Shown: positions 9,518 to 17,466 of the stretch, one piece after another | Numbering within the stretch: the first letter of the stretch is position 1 | Layout: each line of letters begins with the position of its first letter | Source: Actinopolymorpha rutila | GTDB lineage: Bacteria > Actinomycetota > Actinomycetes > Propionibacteriales > Actinopolymorphaceae | NCBI RefSeq assembly: GCF_013407855.1 | Contig: NZ_JACBZH010000001.1 | Coordinates: forward strand, 2,480,001 to 2,544,000 | Direction of reading: 5' to 3' | DNA: 64,000 nt | The notes under the pieces: model-generated | Database searches by the model: none | The model's input: the letters and a program-made list of their open reading frames with translations, nothing else | Told to the model about the DNA's origin: nothing | Translations under genes and position numbers: made by a program

Positions 9518-9542
9518 GGGCCGCATCGAGGGTATGCGGCCC
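9518..9542 (-). promoter_or_regulatory. Dyad over a candidate -10 box upstream of bioY
   Basis: Nine-base arms GGGCCGCAT and ATGCGGCCC flank a 7-nt centre. On the minus strand the centre plus arm edge reads TACCCT, a plausible -10 hexamer about 50 bases from the bioY start. A repressor bound here would block the operon. The sequence does not look like a BirA or BioQ operator, so the regulator is unknown. Confidence 0.35.
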
Positions 9543-9686
9543 GCCCGCGAGTCCGACCTGCCCGCACCACCAAGGTCAGGCCGTGCCGGTTGGTGTGACC
9601 CCACAACGGACCCCGCGGCCGTGGCCCGGAGCCGTGACCCCGAGCGGGGGCCCGTAACCGGGTCGCGGGCACCCGGGACCGCCCTC

Positions 9687-9720
9687 TACACTGGCGGGCA
9701 TGCTCATCCGGATTGCGTGA
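9687..9720 (+). promoter_or_regulatory. Promoter -10 box and six-codon leader ORF upstream of the ABC-F gene
   Basis: TACACT at 9687-9692 is followed after exactly 7 nt by ATG at 9700, the layout of a leaderless mRNA. The ATG opens a tiny ORF, MLIRIA, ending at 9720, 58 nt before the ABC-F start. Between them GGACAC and GTGTCC (9723-9728 and 9750-9755) can pair. ABC-F resistance genes are often controlled by such leader ORFs, but this one is only a candidate. Confidence 0.4.
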
Positions 9721-9778
9721 CTGGACACTCCGTTGCCCACGTGCCCCCTGTGTCCGTTCGACTCCGGAGTGTTCTCTC

Positions 9779-11386
9779 GTGATCACCGTCAGCAATCTCG
9801 AACTCCGCGCCGGCGCGCGTCTTCTCCTCGCCGGCCTCTCCTTCCGCGTCGCCGCCGGCGACCGGGTGGGCCTGGTCGGCCGTAACGGCGCCGGCAAGAC
9901 CACCCTCACCCGGATCCTCGCCGGCGAGGGCCAACCGGCCGCCGGCACCGTCACCCGGTCCGGCACGGTCGGCTACCTCCCGCAGGACCCCCGTACCGGA
10001 GACCTCGACATCACCGCCCGCGACCGCGTGCTGTCCGCGCGCGGCCTGGACCAGGTGGTCGACCAGCTGCGCAGCGCCGAGCTGGAGATGGCCGGCGTCG
10101 GCGCCGGCAGCGGCGGTGGCACCGACCGCGCGATGCGGAAGTACGCCCGGGCCGAGGAGGAGTTCCTCGCCCGCGGCGGGTACGCCGCCGAGTCCGAGGC
10201 GGCCCAGGTCACCGCGAGCCTGGGCCTTCCCGAACGCGTTCTGGCCCAGCCGCTGCGTACCCTCTCCGGCGGTCAGCGGCGCCGGATCGAGCTGGCCCGG
10301 ATCCTGTTCTCCGGCTCCGACACCCTGCTCCTCGACGAGCCGACCAACCACCTCGACGCCGACTCCGTCACCTGGCTGCGGGAGTACCTCCGGTCGTACA
10401 AGGGCGGCCTGGTGGTGATCAGCCACGACGTCGGCCTGCTCGAGGCGACTGTCAACCGCGTCTTTCACCTGGACGCCAACCGCGCCGAGCTGGACGTCTA
10501 CAACGTCGGCTGGCGCACCTACCTCGAGCAGCGCGAGACTGACGACCGGCGGCGCAGGCGCGAACGCACCAACACCGAACGCAAGGCGAACGCGCTGATG
10601 GCCCAGGCGGACAAGATGCGGGCCAAGGCGACGAAGGCGACCGCGGCGAAGAACATGGCCCGCCGGGCCGAGCGGATGGTCTCCGGGCTGGAGGCCGAGC
10701 GCAAGGCCGACCGGGTGGCCAGGATCCGGCTGCCCGAGCCCGCTCCCTGTGGCAAGACGCCGTTGACAGCGCGCGAGCTGTCGAAGTCGTACGGCTCGCT
10801 GGAGGTGTTCAGCGACGTCGACCTGGCCGTGGACAAGGGCAGCCGGGTGGTCGTCCTCGGGCTGAACGGCGCGGGGAAGACGACCCTGCTCCGGGTCCTG
10901 TCCGGGGTCGAGCCGTCCGACACCGGCGAGGTGGTGCCGGGCCACGGCCTCCGGCTCGGCTACTACGCCCAGGAACACGAGACGCTCGACACCAGTCGTA
11001 CCGTCCGGGAGAACATGCTGGCCGAGGCGCCCCACCTCACCGACACCGAGGCGCGCAAGGTGCTCGGCTCGTTCCTGTTCTCCGGCGACGACGTGGACAA
11101 GCCGGCCGGGGTGCTCTCCGGTGGGGAGAAGACCCGGCTGGCGCTGGCCAGGCTGGTGTGTTCGAGCGCCAACGTCCTGCTGCTGGACGAGCCGACGAAC
11201 AACCTCGACCCGGTGTCGCGGGAGGAGATCCTGGGCGCGATCCGGTCGTACAAGGGTGCGATCGTGCTCGTCACCCACGACGAGGGCGCGGTGGCAGCGC
11301 TCGAACCCGAACGCGTCCTGCTGCTCCCCGACGGCGTCGAGGACCTGTGGAACGCCGACTACGCCGACCTGGTCTCGCTCGCCTGA
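9779..11386 (+). CDS. ABC-F family ribosome-acting ATPase
   Basis: Soluble twin-ATPase protein of 535 residues with no membrane segments. Domain 1 has Walker A GRNGAGKTT (about residue 36) and signature LSGGQRRR; domain 2 has GLNGAGKTT (about residue 361) and LSGGEKTR; both have LLLDEPTNxLD Walker B boxes. The charged linker between them, rich in Arg/Lys/Glu/Ala (about 240-310), is the part that reaches into the ribosome in this family. Members relieve antibiotic-bound or stalled ribosomes; which role applies here is not visible. GTG 9779 was chosen because the domain starts at once and GGAG lies upstream; the open frame continues to 9713. Confidence 0.9.
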   Translation: MITVSNLELRAGARLLLAGLSFRVAAGDRVGLVGRNGAGKTTLTRILAGEGQPAAGTVTRSGTVGYLPQDPRTGDLDITARDRVLSARGLDQVVDQLRSAELEMAGVGAGSGGGTDRAMRKYARAEEEFLARGGYAAESEAAQVTASLGLPERVLAQPLRTLSGGQRRRIELARILFSGSDTLLLDEPTNHLDADSVTWLREYLRSYKGGLVVISHDVGLLEATVNRVFHLDANRAELDVYNVGWRTYLEQRETDDRRRRRERTNTERKANALMAQADKMRAKATKATAAKNMARRAERMVSGLEAERKADRVARIRLPEPAPCGKTPLTARELSKSYGSLEVFSDVDLAVDKGSRVVVLGLNGAGKTTLLRVLSGVEPSDTGEVVPGHGLRLGYYAQEHETLDTSRTVRENMLAEAPHLTDTEARKVLGSFLFSGDDVDKPAGVLSGGEKTRLALARLVCSSANVLLLDEPTNNLDPVSREEILGAIRSYKGAIVLVTHDEGAVAALEPERVLLLPDGVEDLWNADYADLVSLA

Positions 11387-11395
11387 GCCTGGGCT

Positions 11396-11435
11396 GCGTC
11401 TCGTCCCCCCGCGCCTTCCGTGGGGGACGAGACGC
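11396..11435 (+). terminator. Stem-loop terminator after the ABC-F gene
   Basis: Perfect 14-bp inverted repeat GCGTCTCGTCCCCC / GGGGGACGAGACGC with a 12-nt loop, beginning 10 bp after the stop codon. There is no T-run after it, as is common in high-GC actinobacteria. Confidence 0.75.
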
Positions 11436-11622
11436 CCGATTTCCGTACCGATTTCAACGATTCGAACGACATCCGCCGGATTGCGAATCGGTAATCGGGC
11501 CGATCAGGTCTTGCCGACGCGCATGGTCCGGCCGATCATCGGGCATTGGTGGGTTGATCGAATGCCGTGCGGCTCTGCCATGTGAGCCCAGGGCAACCGC
11601 CAACTCGCCAGCGGAGGCAAGC

Positions 11623-11841
11623 GTGGTCGAGACATTGAAGAAGGGCGTTCGGGTCACCGGACCACAGCGGGACAAGCTCGCCGCGGATCTGAGACGAAAG
11701 TACGACGGAGGAAAGAGCATCCGTACGATCGCCCAGGAGACCGGCCGGTCCTACGGGTTCGTGCACCGGTTGCTGAGCGAGTCCGGGGTACGGCTCCGCA
11801 GCAGGGGCGGAGCGACCCGGGCCAAGAAGGTGCGGGCCTGA
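11623..11841 (+). CDS. Small actinobacterial helix-turn-helix protein
   Basis: A 72-residue basic protein. The helix-turn-helix is clear: DLRRKYDGGKSIRTIAQETG then RSYGFVHRLLSESGV, followed by a basic Arg/Gly/Lys tail (RLRSRGGATRAKKVRA). It resembles the short, highly conserved HTH proteins found across actinobacteria, whose regulon is largely unknown. The GTG at 11623 has GGAGG about 7 bases upstream, which decides the start; the longer frame overlaps the ABC-F gene. The 236-bp upstream gap holds the ABC-F terminator and an AT-richer stretch with ATTCG-type repeats that may be its promoter. Confidence 0.85.
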   Translation: MVETLKKGVRVTGPQRDKLAADLRRKYDGGKSIRTIAQETGRSYGFVHRLLSESGVRLRSRGGATRAKKVRA

Positions 11842-11970
11842 AGCCGCGCCGCCGTACGCCCCCCGTCAGACGCGAGGAGCACACGTACGGAGGCAGGCCA
11901 CGGCCTTGGGACCGCGGGGGTCACCAGGGAGCTGGGCCGGTCGCTGCGAGATCATGACGCCCTGACGAAC

Positions 11971-12011
11971 GAACCCCCTGGCCGGGAAGACATTCTCCGG
12001 CCAGGGGGTTC
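11971..12011. terminator. Perfect 15-bp stem-loop between HTH gene and ABC exporter
   Basis: Arms GAACCCCCTGGCCGG and CCGGCCAGGGGGTTC with an 11-nt loop. It lies 130 bp after the HTH stop and only about 40 bp before the exporter start, so it could be a terminator for the first gene or a regulatory stem in the second gene's leader. No T-run follows. Confidence 0.55.
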
Positions 12012-12050
12012 ACCTGTGCGGACCGGTCGCCGACGAAGGGAAACCGCGCC

Positions 12051-13940
12051 TTGAGCATGCACGGTGGTGGCTGGGGCACCATGCGTTCCTTCACCCGGGA
12101 CCGGTCGGCCGCCCGCCGGCGGCTTGCACCCGGGACGATCCGGCGGATCGTGTCGTTCGCCCGGCCCTACACCGGGTTCGTCGTCTCGCTGACGCTGCTG
12201 CTGGCCGTGGACGCCGCCGCGGGTGCGGTCACCCCGCTGATCTTCCGGGAGATCATCAACGAGGGCGTGCTCGGCAAGGACTCCGGACTGGTGGTCCGGC
12301 TGGCCCTGGTGGTCGCGGGCATCGCGATCCTGACCGGCGCCCTGGGCCTGGTCGAGCGCTACTGCGGCTCCAGGATCGGCGAGGGCCTGATCTTCGACAT
12401 GCGTTCGCGGGTGTTCGCGCACATCCAGCGGATGCCGCTGGCGTTCTTCACCCGTACCCAGACCGGCGCCCTGGTGTCCCGGCTCAACAACGACGTCCTC
12501 GGCGCGCAGCAGGCGTTCACCTCCACGCTGTCCAACGTCGTGAGCAACCTGCTCACCGCGGTGTTCACGCTGAGCGCGATGTTCGTGCTGTCCTGGCAGA
12601 TCACCCTGGTCTCCCTGGTCATGCTGCCGCTGTTCCTGCTGCCGGCGCGCTGGCTGGGCCGCAAGCTGCAGGCGATCACCCGGGAGTCCTACGACCTCAA
12701 CGCGCAGATGAACGCGATGCTGACCGAGCGGCTCGGCGTGTCCGGCGCCCTGCTGGTGAAGCTGTTCGGCCGGCACGAGGTGGAGGACGAGGCGTTCGGG
12801 CAGCGGGCCGCTCGGGTGCGCGACATCGGCGTCACCCAGGCGATGTACAGCCGGGTGTTCTTCACCGCGCTGATGCTGGTCGCCTCGCTGTCGGTGGCGC
12901 TGGTCTACGGCTGGGGCGGCGTCCAGGCCGTGGCCGGTGCGCTGAGTGTCGGAACGCTGGTCGCGCTGACGGCGTACCTCACCCGGCTGTACGGCCCGCT
13001 CACCGCACTGTCCAACGTCCACGTCGACATCATGACCGCGCTGGTGAGCTTCGAGCGGGTGTTCGAGGTGCTCGACCTGGAGCCGCTGGTGAAGAACCTC
13101 CCCGGCGCCCGCGAGCTGCCGGCGGACGTGCCGGCGAGCGTCGAGTTCGACCGGGTGAGCTTCGAGTACCCACGCGCCGCGGACGTGTCCTTGGCGTCGC
13201 TGGAGACCGTCGCCGTCCTCGACCAGACCGCGTCCACCCAGGTGCTGCACGAGGTGTCGGTGCGGGCGGAGGCCGGCCGGCTGGTGGCGCTGGTCGGGCA
13301 GTCCGGTGCGGGCAAGACGACGATGACCCACCTGGTCACCCGGATGTACGACGTCACCGCGGGGGCGCTGCGCGTGGGCGGGATCGACGTACGCGACCTC
13401 ACGCTGGAGTCGCTGCGGGACGCGATCGGCGTGGTCACCCAGGACCCGCACATGTTCCACGACACCATCCGGGCCAACCTGCTGTACGCAAAGCCGGACG
13501 CCACCGACGACGAGCTCGTCGAGGTACTGCGGGCCGCGCAGATCTGGACGCTCGTCGGCGGACTGGCCGACGGGCTGGACACCGTGGTGGGCGAACGTGG
13601 CTACCGCCTGTCCGGCGGGGAGAAGCAGCGGCTGGCGATCGCCCGGCTGTTGCTCAAGGCGCCCCGGATCGTCGTCCTGGACGAGGCGACGGCGCACCTG
13701 GACTCGGAGTCGGAGGCCGCGGTGCAGAAGGCACTGGCGACAGCGCTGGCCGGCCGGACGTCGCTGGTGATCGCGCACCGGCTGTCGACGGTACGCGACG
13801 CCGACCTCATCGTCGTGCTGGACGAGGGCCGGATCGCCGAGCGCGGCACGCACGAAGAGCTGCTGGCCGCCGGTGGGCTCTACGCCGAGCTCTACCGAAC
13901 CCAGTTCCGTCCTCAGGCGGAGGCGCAGGGAACGCTGTAG
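12051..13940 (+). CDS. ABC exporter, fused membrane and ATPase domains
   Basis: A 629-residue half-transporter of the multidrug/lipid exporter type. Six transmembrane helices span roughly residues 35-330; the ATPase domain has Walker A GQSGAGKTT (about 418), signature LSGGEKQR, Walker B RIVVLDEATAHLD and switch IAHRLSTVRD. The domain carries an insert, SLASLETVAVLDQTAS, between its first strand and Walker A. TTG 12051 has a GAAGGG box upstream; ATG 12057 is the alternative. No partner half is adjacent, so it probably works as a homodimer. The substrate is unknown. Confidence 0.88.
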   Translation: MSMHGGGWGTMRSFTRDRSAARRRLAPGTIRRIVSFARPYTGFVVSLTLLLAVDAAAGAVTPLIFREIINEGVLGKDSGLVVRLALVVAGIAILTGALGLVERYCGSRIGEGLIFDMRSRVFAHIQRMPLAFFTRTQTGALVSRLNNDVLGAQQAFTSTLSNVVSNLLTAVFTLSAMFVLSWQITLVSLVMLPLFLLPARWLGRKLQAITRESYDLNAQMNAMLTERLGVSGALLVKLFGRHEVEDEAFGQRAARVRDIGVTQAMYSRVFFTALMLVASLSVALVYGWGGVQAVAGALSVGTLVALTAYLTRLYGPLTALSNVHVDIMTALVSFERVFEVLDLEPLVKNLPGARELPADVPASVEFDRVSFEYPRAADVSLASLETVAVLDQTASTQVLHEVSVRAEAGRLVALVGQSGAGKTTMTHLVTRMYDVTAGALRVGGIDVRDLTLESLRDAIGVVTQDPHMFHDTIRANLLYAKPDATDDELVEVLRAAQIWTLVGGLADGLDTVVGERGYRLSGGEKQRLAIARLLLKAPRIVVLDEATAHLDSESEAAVQKALATALAGRTSLVIAHRLSTVRDADLIVVLDEGRIAERGTHEELLAAGGLYAELYRTQFRPQAEAQGTL

Positions 13941-13977
13941 CGCGGGCGACCGTCGGCAGCTGCCGGCGGAGCGCTTC

Positions 13978-14736
13978 TCAGATCGCGCGGGTGGCGCCGC
14001 CGTCGACGGATACAGTCGTGCCGGTCATGTACGACGCCACCGGGGCCAGCACGAACGCCGCCACCCGGCCGAACTCCAGCGCCGCGCCGTACCGCCGCAG
14101 CGGGATCTCCGCCTCCCGCCGGCGGCGGTAGGCCTCCGGGTCCGGGCTCTGGTCGGCGATCTCGCGGGTGCGCTCGGTGTCGAAGCTGCCCGGCAGCAGG
14201 GCGTTGACGCGGACGCCTGCCGGCCCGAGCTCGTCGGCGAGGGTCTTGGCCAGCCCGGCGAGCCCGGGGCGCAGGCCGTTGGAGATCGCCAGCCCCGGGA
14301 TCGGCGAACGCACCGAACTCGACAGGACGAACGCGATCGAGCCGCCGTCGCGGCAGGCCGTGGCGACCGAGCGGGCCAGCCGCAGGCCACCGAGGAACAC
14401 CGACTCGAACGCCGACCGCCACTGCTCGTCCCCGGCGTCCATCGCGGTGCCGGGTGCGGGGCCGCCGACGCTGATGAGCGCGCCGTCGAGACGTCCCCAC
14501 TTGGCCATCGCGGTGGCGACGAGGCGTTCGGCCGAGGCGGGTTCAGCGTTGTCGGCCGCGACGCCGACGGCACGCGCGGTGCCCAGGCTCGCGGCCGCGC
14601 GCTGCACGCCCTCCTCGCTGCGCGCGGAGATCACCACGTAGGCACCCTCCGCGACCAGCACCTCCGCCGCTGCCCGGCCCAGTCCACGACTCGCACCACT
14701 GAGGAGGAACACTCGGTCCCGTACGCCAAGATCCAC
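13978..14736 (-). CDS. SDR-family protein without the YxxxK catalytic pair
   Basis: Rossmann-fold short-chain dehydrogenase homologue of 252 residues. The cofactor loop is SGASRGLGRA (residues 13-22) and the C-terminus has VDGGATRAI. The catalytic Tyr and Lys are replaced: the region reads AISNGLRPGLAGLAKTL, giving Ser152 and Arg156 where Tyr and Lys are expected. A known divergent subgroup (similar to the BKR_like_SDR_like class) has lost the tetrad in the same way. It ends convergent to the ABC exporter. GTG at 14736 has a GAGG stretch upstream. Substrate and activity are unknown. Confidence 0.8.
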   Translation of the reverse strand: MDLGVRDRVFLLSGASRGLGRAAAEVLVAEGAYVVISARSEEGVQRAAASLGTARAVGVAADNAEPASAERLVATAMAKWGRLDGALISVGGPAPGTAMDAGDEQWRSAFESVFLGGLRLARSVATACRDGGSIAFVLSSSVRSPIPGLAISNGLRPGLAGLAKTLADELGPAGVRVNALLPGSFDTERTREIADQSPDPEAYRRRREAEIPLRRYGAALEFGRVAAFVLAPVASYMTGTTVSVDGGATRAI

Positions 14737-14923
14737 GATGCCTCATCTTTCCTCATGACGGTCACGCCATGCGCACTGACACGCTGGGTGGTCCGACCAG
14801 TGTGCTGATCCCGGAGCATTGGGCCGGGGTCCGTCACGCCGGGTGCGCTTCGGGGCGGCGGCGGGGGAGGGTCCGCTGCGGCCGGTCGCCGAAACGTCGG
14901 TGTTCTCGCGTACGGTCGGTGGC

Positions 14924-15703
14924 ATGTCTGGCGGGATGTCCGGCGAAGACCGCTCCGTGGGCGCGTGGCTGCGTACGGCCGGCGCGGTCACCGTCCTCAC
15001 CGGCGCCGGGATCTCCACCGACTCCGGCATCCCGGACTTCCGCGGCCCGAACGGCGTGTGGACCCGCGACCCGAAAGCCGAGCGCCTGTCCACCCTGCAG
15101 GACTACCTCGCCGATCCGGAAGTACGCGCCGAGGCCTGGCGACGGCGACTCGACCACCCGGCCTGGTCGGCGCGTCCCAACTCCGCCCACGAGGCGCTGG
15201 CCCGGCTGGAGGACGCGGACCTCGTGACCGCGGTCGTCACGCAGAACATCGACGGCCTGCACCAGCGCGCGGGATCGCGGCGGGTGATCGAGATCCACGG
15301 CACGATCTGGTGGGTCACCTGCGTGGACTGCGGACTTCGTACGCCGATGCGCGACGTCCTCGCCCGGGTCGAGGCCGGCGAAGCGGACCCGCGGTGCCTG
15401 CGCTGCGGCGGCATCCAGAAGTCGGCCACCATCTCGTTCGGAGAGGCGCTGGACCGCGCGGTGCTGCTGGCCGCGCAGGAGGTGGCGCGCGCCTGTGACC
15501 TGCTGCTCGCGATCGGTACGTCGCTGCAGGTCCATCCGGCGGCCGGCCTGTGCGACGTCGCGTTGCGGGCGGGTGCCCGGCTGGTCGTGGTCAACGCCCA
15601 GCCCACGCCGTACGACGAGGTGGCCTCGGCGGTCCTGCGTACTCCCATCGGCGAGGTGCTGCCCCGGCTCGCCGACGAGGCGACCGCTACCGGGATGCCC
15701 TGA
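14924..15703 (+). CDS. Sir2-family NAD-dependent protein deacylase
   Basis: Sirtuin of 259 residues that removes acetyl or other acyl groups from protein lysines using NAD+. It shows GAGISTDSGIPDFRG near residue 26, the NAD/acyl pocket TQNIDGLHQR, the catalytic histidine in EIHGT, and two CxxC pairs (CVDCG and CLRCG) for the structural zinc. A TACGGT box at 14911-14916 lies exactly 7 nt before the ATG, which supports this start and suggests a leaderless mRNA; a second ATG at 14936 is possible. The acyl specificity is not evident from sequence. Confidence 0.9.
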   Translation: MSGGMSGEDRSVGAWLRTAGAVTVLTGAGISTDSGIPDFRGPNGVWTRDPKAERLSTLQDYLADPEVRAEAWRRRLDHPAWSARPNSAHEALARLEDADLVTAVVTQNIDGLHQRAGSRRVIEIHGTIWWVTCVDCGLRTPMRDVLARVEAGEADPRCLRCGGIQKSATISFGEALDRAVLLAAQEVARACDLLLAIGTSLQVHPAAGLCDVALRAGARLVVVNAQPTPYDEVASAVLRTPIGEVLPRLADEATATGMP

Positions 15704-15827
15704 AAGACGTACTGAGGAAGTCCTGGGACGTCCTGGAACCAGCCTGTCGGAGGCATGCCCTAGGGTTCGACGCGCCTGAACAGATGCAGCAGAAGAGACC
15801 CCGGAGCCGGACCCCCTGGGAGCCCCC

Positions 15828-17162
15828 ATGACGCACGCCGTGTCCTCGAGCCGACGCCCGAGGCCCGCGCAGCTTGTGTGGCAGCACGCAGGGATGGGGA
15901 TGTTCTGCCACTTCGGCATCAACACCTTCTTCGACAAGGAGTGGAGCGACGGCACGCTGCCGGCTTCGGGGTTCGCACCGACCGACCTCGACGCGCGGCA
16001 GTGGGTGGACACCGCGGCCGACGCCGGCATGCGTTACGTCGTGCTCACCGCCAAGCACCACGACGGCTTCTGCCTGTGGCCGACCGACACCACCGACTAC
16101 TCCGTCCGGTCCTCGCCGTGGCGGGGCGGGCGCGGTGACGTCGTCGAGGAGCTCGCCCAGGCGTGCCGCGACGCGGGGCTCGGCCTCGGGCTCTACCTCT
16201 CACCGTGGGACCGCAACGCCGCCTGCTATGCCGACCCGGCCGCCTACGACGACTTCTACGTCCGCCAGCTGACCGAGCTCTGCACGAGGTACGGCCCACT
16301 GTTCGAGGTGTGGTTCGACGGCGCCGGCTCCGAGGGCCGGGTCTACGACTGGGGCCGGATCATGGACGTGGTCGACGAGCACCAGCCGGACGCGATGGCG
16401 TTCAACATGGGCCGCCCCACGATCCGCTGGGTCGGCAACGAGGACGGCCTGGCCGCCGACCCGTGCGACTACGTCGTCTCCGCGGTCGACGGCGACACCG
16501 GCAGCGAGGGCGGTGACCGGGCGTGGCTCGGCGAGGGCCGCTACCTGCCGCCGGAGTGCGACGTACCGATCCGGCGGCACTGGTTCTGGCAGACCGACGA
16601 CCTGGCGACGCTGAAGAGCCTGGAACACCTGCTGGCGATCCACCACCGCTCGGTGGGGCTCGGCGCCGGCCTGCTGCTGAACGTCCCGCCGGACCGCCGC
16701 GGGCTGCTGGACGACCACGACCGCGCCCGGCTGGCCGAGTTCGGTGCGGAGCTGCGGCGCCGGTTCGGGTCGGGTCGGCCGGGCGTGCTGACCGCCGAGC
16801 CGGACCCGGCGACCGGTCCGGGGACGCCCACCGACGCGGGGACGACGGTGGTCCGGGTCGACCTCGGCGCGCGGACGCCGTTCGACCACGTGGTTCTCGG
16901 CGAGGACCTCGCGTCCGGACAGCACGTCACCGGACACGAGGTGCTCGTCGACGGCGAGGTGGTAGCTGCCGGCGGCACCATCGGAGTACGCCGGATCCAC
17001 GCCTTCGACGAGGTGACCGCCGACCGGCTGGAGCTCCGGCTCACGGGAGCGGGTGCGGCTCTGGCCGGAGTCACCGCGCACCGGACCGGAGCGACCCGGG
17101 CGCCGGTCCTGGAGGAGCAGCCGGACATCTCCGCGCAGAAGGTCGACGCGCCGGCGACCTGA
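15828..17162 (+). CDS. GH29 alpha-L-fucosidase
   Basis: Glycoside hydrolase family 29 enzyme, 444 residues, releasing L-fucose from glycans. Family blocks are GMGMFCHFGINTFF near the start, AKHHDGFCLWPTDTTDYSV at about residue 75, and the nucleophile aspartate in FEVWFDGAG (about residue 163). The last 90 residues look like a beta-rich C-terminal domain. No signal peptide is visible, so it may act on imported oligosaccharides. The ATG has GGGAG five bases upstream. No transporter or fucose pathway gene is next to it. Confidence 0.9.
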   Translation: MTHAVSSSRRPRPAQLVWQHAGMGMFCHFGINTFFDKEWSDGTLPASGFAPTDLDARQWVDTAADAGMRYVVLTAKHHDGFCLWPTDTTDYSVRSSPWRGGRGDVVEELAQACRDAGLGLGLYLSPWDRNAACYADPAAYDDFYVRQLTELCTRYGPLFEVWFDGAGSEGRVYDWGRIMDVVDEHQPDAMAFNMGRPTIRWVGNEDGLAADPCDYVVSAVDGDTGSEGGDRAWLGEGRYLPPECDVPIRRHWFWQTDDLATLKSLEHLLAIHHRSVGLGAGLLLNVPPDRRGLLDDHDRARLAEFGAELRRRFGSGRPGVLTAEPDPATGPGTPTDAGTTVVRVDLGARTPFDHVVLGEDLASGQHVTGHEVLVDGEVVAAGGTIGVRRIHAFDEVTADRLELRLTGAGAALAGVTAHRTGATRAPVLEEQPDISAQKVDAPAT

Positions 17163-17466
17163 CCGGCGGAAGTTGCCCAAAACCCGCTGGAGCCGATCGG
17201 CAGGGCTCGGCATACTGGGCACGGACGAGAGCCGTCCGCGGGATCGGTGCACGCACCGACCGGGCGGCAGGAGCCCCACAAGGGCACCGACACGAGCAAC
17301 GACGTGAGCGAGAAGGGTCGACGATGCGGGTCGGACAGCGAGCTACGTGCGCCGAGCTGGGCGCCGAGGTCCGTCTTCGCTGACTCCTCGACCGGCCCTC
17401 GGTCCGGCTCGGCGTGAACGCGATTCCCGTTCGCTCCGCCGATCTCCCAAGAACCGAGGACTTCTC
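17163..17466 (+). promoter_or_regulatory. Long structured leader of the alaS gene with a 19-codon ORF
   Basis: This 304-bp gap carries short stems (for example TCGGTGC/GCACCGA near 17250) and an ORF at 17324-17383 with a GAGAAGGG ribosome site. The ORF encodes MRVGQRATCA then ELGAEVRLR, with three alanine and five arginine codons. It ends 83 nt before the alaS start. I could not recognise a T-box. The leader ORF is weak evidence for translational control. Confidence 0.3.

Noticed and set aside
9482..9700. BirA or BioQ operator upstream of bioY
   Set aside because: I looked for TTGTAAACC-type and TGAAC/GTTAC-type dyads and found none; only the GGGCCGCAT dyad is present.
17163..17466. T-box riboswitch before alaS
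   Set aside because: No match to the conserved T-box sequence or a specifier hairpin could be read; only short stems and a small ORF.
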